Assembly: GCA_017480395.1 (NCBI GenBank) | Contig: JAFVAS010000274.1 | Location: 1-7,405, forward strand | Source: Oscillospiraceae bacterium | GTDB lineage: Bacteria > Bacillota > Clostridia > Oscillospirales > Oscillospiraceae | Reading direction: 5' to 3' | Length of the DNA stretch: 7,405 nucleotides | Part shown: positions 5,839 through 7,405 of the stretch, piece by piece | How positions within the stretch are numbered: the first letter of the stretch is position 1 | Layout: each line of letters starts with the position of its first letter | Program-made: the position numbers and the translations under genes | The notes under the pieces: model-generated | The model's input: only the letters and a program-made list of their open reading frames with translations | Databases searched by the model: none | What the model was told of the DNA's origin: nothing

Positions 5839-6654
5839 ATGCGAGAGATCGACTATCCGCAAATTGAACATCTGGTTCGTCAGGCGGGCAAGATGATGCT
5901 TACCGCCCAGCTGACCGACGGTGCCGTCCACGAAAAGGAGGGCGGAGCCAACTTCTGCACCGACTACGATGTGGCCATCCAGAAGTTTCTGATCGACCAC
6001 TTCCGGGCGCTGATCCCCGAGGCCACCTACTACGGCGAGGAGGAGACGGAGGGAGTGGAGCAGACCGACACCGGGGAGTATGTGTTCTACATCGACCCCA
6101 TCGACGGCACCACCAACTTCATGCTGGGCTATCACCACAGCTGCGTCTCGGTGGGCCTGGCCCACCGAGGCAGAATCATCGCCGGGTTCGTCTACAACCC
6201 CTTCACCGACCAGATGTATGTCGGCATCCGGGGACAGGGCAGCACCCTGAACGGCCGTCCGCTGCACCTGGAGGACAAGTCCGTCGCCGAGGGCATCGTC
6301 GGGTTTGACTGCACCCGCTACAACGAGGGCACCGGCGAGCGCATCGACATCCTCTTCGAGGCGGTGAAGGCGCTCTATCGCCGCTCCCTGGCCACCCGGG
6401 AGGACGGCTCCGCCGCCCTGGGCCTGTGTCAGGTCGCCGCCGCGGCCAACGTGGTCTATATCCAAATGGTGCTCAAGCCCTATGACTACGCCGCCGCCTC
6501 CGTCATCGTGGAGGAGGCCGGGGGCATCATGACCCAGATGGACGGCTCCCCTGTCCCGCTGACGGGCACCTGCTCCATGATCTGCGGCACCAGAACCGCC
6601 TGGGCCGAGGCCAAGGAGATCGTCGATCAGGCCCGGAGAACCATCCAGGGGTAA
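5839..6654 (+). CDS. Inositol monophosphatase family phosphatase
   Basis: 271 residues, normal for the family, which hydrolyses inositol-1-phosphate or related sugar/polyol and nucleotide phosphates with Mg2+, in the cytoplasm. The metal-site motifs are intact: Glu67-Glu68 in YYGEEE, then DPIDGTTNF with Asp86, the Ile88 carbonyl and Asp89, and Asp216 in YDYAAASVIVEEAGG. The last motif is usually WDxAAG; here Tyr replaces Trp and Ser replaces Gly, a mild departure near the substrate pocket. GSAALGLCQVAA (190-201) is the expected helix of the second subdomain. The ATG at 5839 follows GGGAGG by 8 bases; longer open frames upstream in this register run inside the SDR gene and are not real. It is co-transcribed with the SDR and ends at a strong terminator. 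It may be an inositol monophosphatase, another sugar phosphatase, or a 3'-phosphoadenosine-phosphate phosphatase relative; the motifs do not decide. Confidence 0.93.
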   Translation: MREIDYPQIEHLVRQAGKMMLTAQLTDGAVHEKEGGANFCTDYDVAIQKFLIDHFRALIPEATYYGEEETEGVEQTDTGEYVFYIDPIDGTTNFMLGYHHSCVSVGLAHRGRIIAGFVYNPFTDQMYVGIRGQGSTLNGRPLHLEDKSVAEGIVGFDCTRYNEGTGERIDILFEAVKALYRRSLATREDGSAALGLCQVAAAANVVYIQMVLKPYDYAAASVIVEEAGGIMTQMDGSPVPLTGTCSMICGTRTAWAEAKEIVDQARRTIQG

Positions 6655-6677
6655 TCCCCACACAGAAGCTCACACAG

Positions 6678-6722
6678 AAAAAAGATATGCGCACACCCGG
6701 GATGGGTGTGCGCATGTTTTTT
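6678..6722. terminator. Bidirectional rho-independent terminator between convergent genes
   Basis: A 12-bp perfect stem (6687-6698 with 6704-6715, 5-base loop) is flanked by A6 (6678-6683) on the left and T6 (6717-6722) on the right. It can therefore end plus-strand transcripts of the phosphatase operon and minus-strand transcripts of the small protein gene, whose stop is 20 bases away. Confidence 0.95.
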
Positions 6723-6735
6723 CCGTTCCGATGTG

Positions 6736-7215
6736 TTACTCCTCCGCCGGGGCCTCCGGCACCTCCGGATCCGCCTCGGGCAGCGCCGGGGCCTCCTCGT
6801 CGGTCATGTAGAGGAAGTCGCCCTTATAGCGCAGGGTCATGTTGTACTCCAGGGGCTGATCCTTGCCGGGCAGGTGCAGCAGGCCGCTGAACTGCACCTG
6901 CTTATAGCCGTGCAGCTCGTCCTGGACGAGGAAGGTGCACTTCTTATACTTCTTGAAAAAGTCCTTGAGCCTGAGCTTTTTCCCCTTGAACTTGCCGAAG
7001 CCGCCCTCCTTGCTGAGCAGAAAGATCTGGCAGTCGTCCAGATCCACCCGCTGGAGCAGCAGATAGCCCGCCACCAGGTCGTAGGGCTCCCGCATGACGG
7101 TCAGCCCGTCCTCCATCCAGATTTTCAGGTCGCCGTCCGCCAGCTTCAGCTTGGCGATGGTGCGGTCATGCAGGTCGTAGGGACGGGGCAGATACTCCAA
7201 TACGGTCTCCTTCAT
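6736..7215 (-). CDS. Small conserved-looking protein of unknown function, acidic Pro-rich tail
   Basis: 159 residues; I do not recognise the family. The ATG at 7215 follows GGAGG by 8 bases. Residues 1-137 look like a compact soluble domain of alternating strands with a basic patch at 75-92 (KFKGKKLRLKDFFKKYKK) and conserved-looking aromatics (Tyr45, Tyr51, Tyr104, Tyr130, Tyr136). Residues 139-159 form a low-complexity Glu/Ala/Pro tail (DEEAPALPEADPEVPEAPAE). There is no signal peptide or membrane segment, so it is probably cytoplasmic. The start is 27 bases after the tRNA-dihydrouridine synthase stop, so the two are most likely in one operon, and it ends at the bidirectional terminator. The basic patch would allow RNA or nucleic-acid contact, which would suit its neighbour, but this is only a guess. 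Coding bias and spacing make it a real gene. Confidence 0.85.
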   Translation of the reverse strand: MKETVLEYLPRPYDLHDRTIAKLKLADGDLKIWMEDGLTVMREPYDLVAGYLLLQRVDLDDCQIFLLSKEGGFGKFKGKKLRLKDFFKKYKKCTFLVQDELHGYKQVQFSGLLHLPGKDQPLEYNMTLRYKGDFLYMTDEEAPALPEADPEVPEAPAEE

Positions 7216-7242
7216 CTCATGTTCCTCCTCATTATGCTCCGG

Positions 7243-7405
7243 TCAGGCCAGGTCATTCTTGATGCCCCGGGTGACCCGGTAGATGTCCTCCATGGTCTGG
7301 ATCTGGCTGATCTCGCCCTTCCAATAGGCGGCGTAGGGCACGCCCTTGAGATACCAGGCGTAGTGCTTGCGCGCCTCCAGGCAGGCGATCTTCTCCCCCT
7401 TCTGC
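7243..7405 (-). CDS. dusB: tRNA-dihydrouridine synthase, C-terminal end only
   Basis: Only the last 53 codons are present (stop TGA at 7243-7245); the rest lies beyond the right edge. The frame reads through EARKHYAWYLKGVPYAAYW and on to SQIQTMEDIYRVT. The RKHxxWYxKG pattern and the short helices after it are the hallmark of the C-terminal tRNA-binding helical domain of DusB-type dihydrouridine synthases, which reduce specific uridines in the tRNA D-loop with FMN and NADPH. The FMN-binding TIM barrel and catalytic Cys cannot be seen. Assignment to DusB over other Dus subfamilies rests on this C-terminal pattern and on DusB being the usual form in Firmicutes. The small unknown gene follows after 27 bases, apparently in the same transcript. 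Confidence 0.85.
   Translation of the reverse strand, partial: QKGEKIACLEARKHYAWYLKGVPYAAYWKGEISQIQTMEDIYRVTRGIKNDLA

Noticed and set aside
1..7405. CRISPR array, insertion sequence, phage or defence system
   Set aside because: No regularly spaced direct repeats, no transposase or integrase, no terminal repeats and no defence-type domains were seen; every long frame is accounted for by ordinary metabolic, secreted or unknown genes.

Overview
The window is a stretch of GC-rich bacterial chromosome. Its AGGAGG-type ribosome binding sites, strong wobble-position G/C bias, TATAAT-like promoters in short AT-rich gaps, and gene content (a CoA-transferase of the 4-hydroxybutyrate/butyrate type, a gut-Firmicute style secreted transglutaminase-like protein) suggest a high-GC member of the Clostridia, probably Oscillospiraceae (the Flavonifractor/Lawsonibacter/Oscillibacter neighbourhood). 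That placement is inferred from style and content; no marker gene fixes the genus.

Layout. Seven protein genes fill almost all of the sequence. Positions 1-4770 hold three separate minus-strand units, read right to left. The first is a 630-residue beta-helix-like protein (4770-2878), followed by a hairpin. The second is an acetyl-CoA hydrolase/transferase family CoA-transferase (2681-1380) with its own TATAAT promoter and a strong terminator. The third is a secreted transglutaminase-like protein (1165 to beyond position 1), also with its own promoter. A 269-base gap (4771-5039) carries back-to-back promoters. To the right, a plus-strand pair encodes a short-chain dehydrogenase/reductase (5040-5786) and an inositol-monophosphatase-family phosphatase (5839-6654). 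A bidirectional terminator (6678-6722) separates this pair from a converging minus-strand unit: the C-terminus of a DusB-type tRNA-dihydrouridine synthase (right edge) followed by a small unrecognised acidic-tailed protein (7215-6736).

How the genes relate. The SDR and the phosphatase are almost certainly co-transcribed and may act on one polyol or sugar-phosphate route, but no substrate can be read from the sequence. The CoA-transferase is a stand-alone fermentation or acid-activation enzyme. The transglutaminase-like protein is exported, while the beta-helix protein shows no export signal.

I saw no phage, transposon, CRISPR array, RNA gene or defence system, and most of the window looks like ordinary core/accessory metabolism. 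The items most worth a second look are the leaderless beta-helix protein with matching modules at its two ends, a large dyad upstream of the CoA-transferase promoter, a related 15-base element upstream of two neighbouring promoters, and a perfect 5'-UTR hairpin ahead of the SDR-phosphatase operon.
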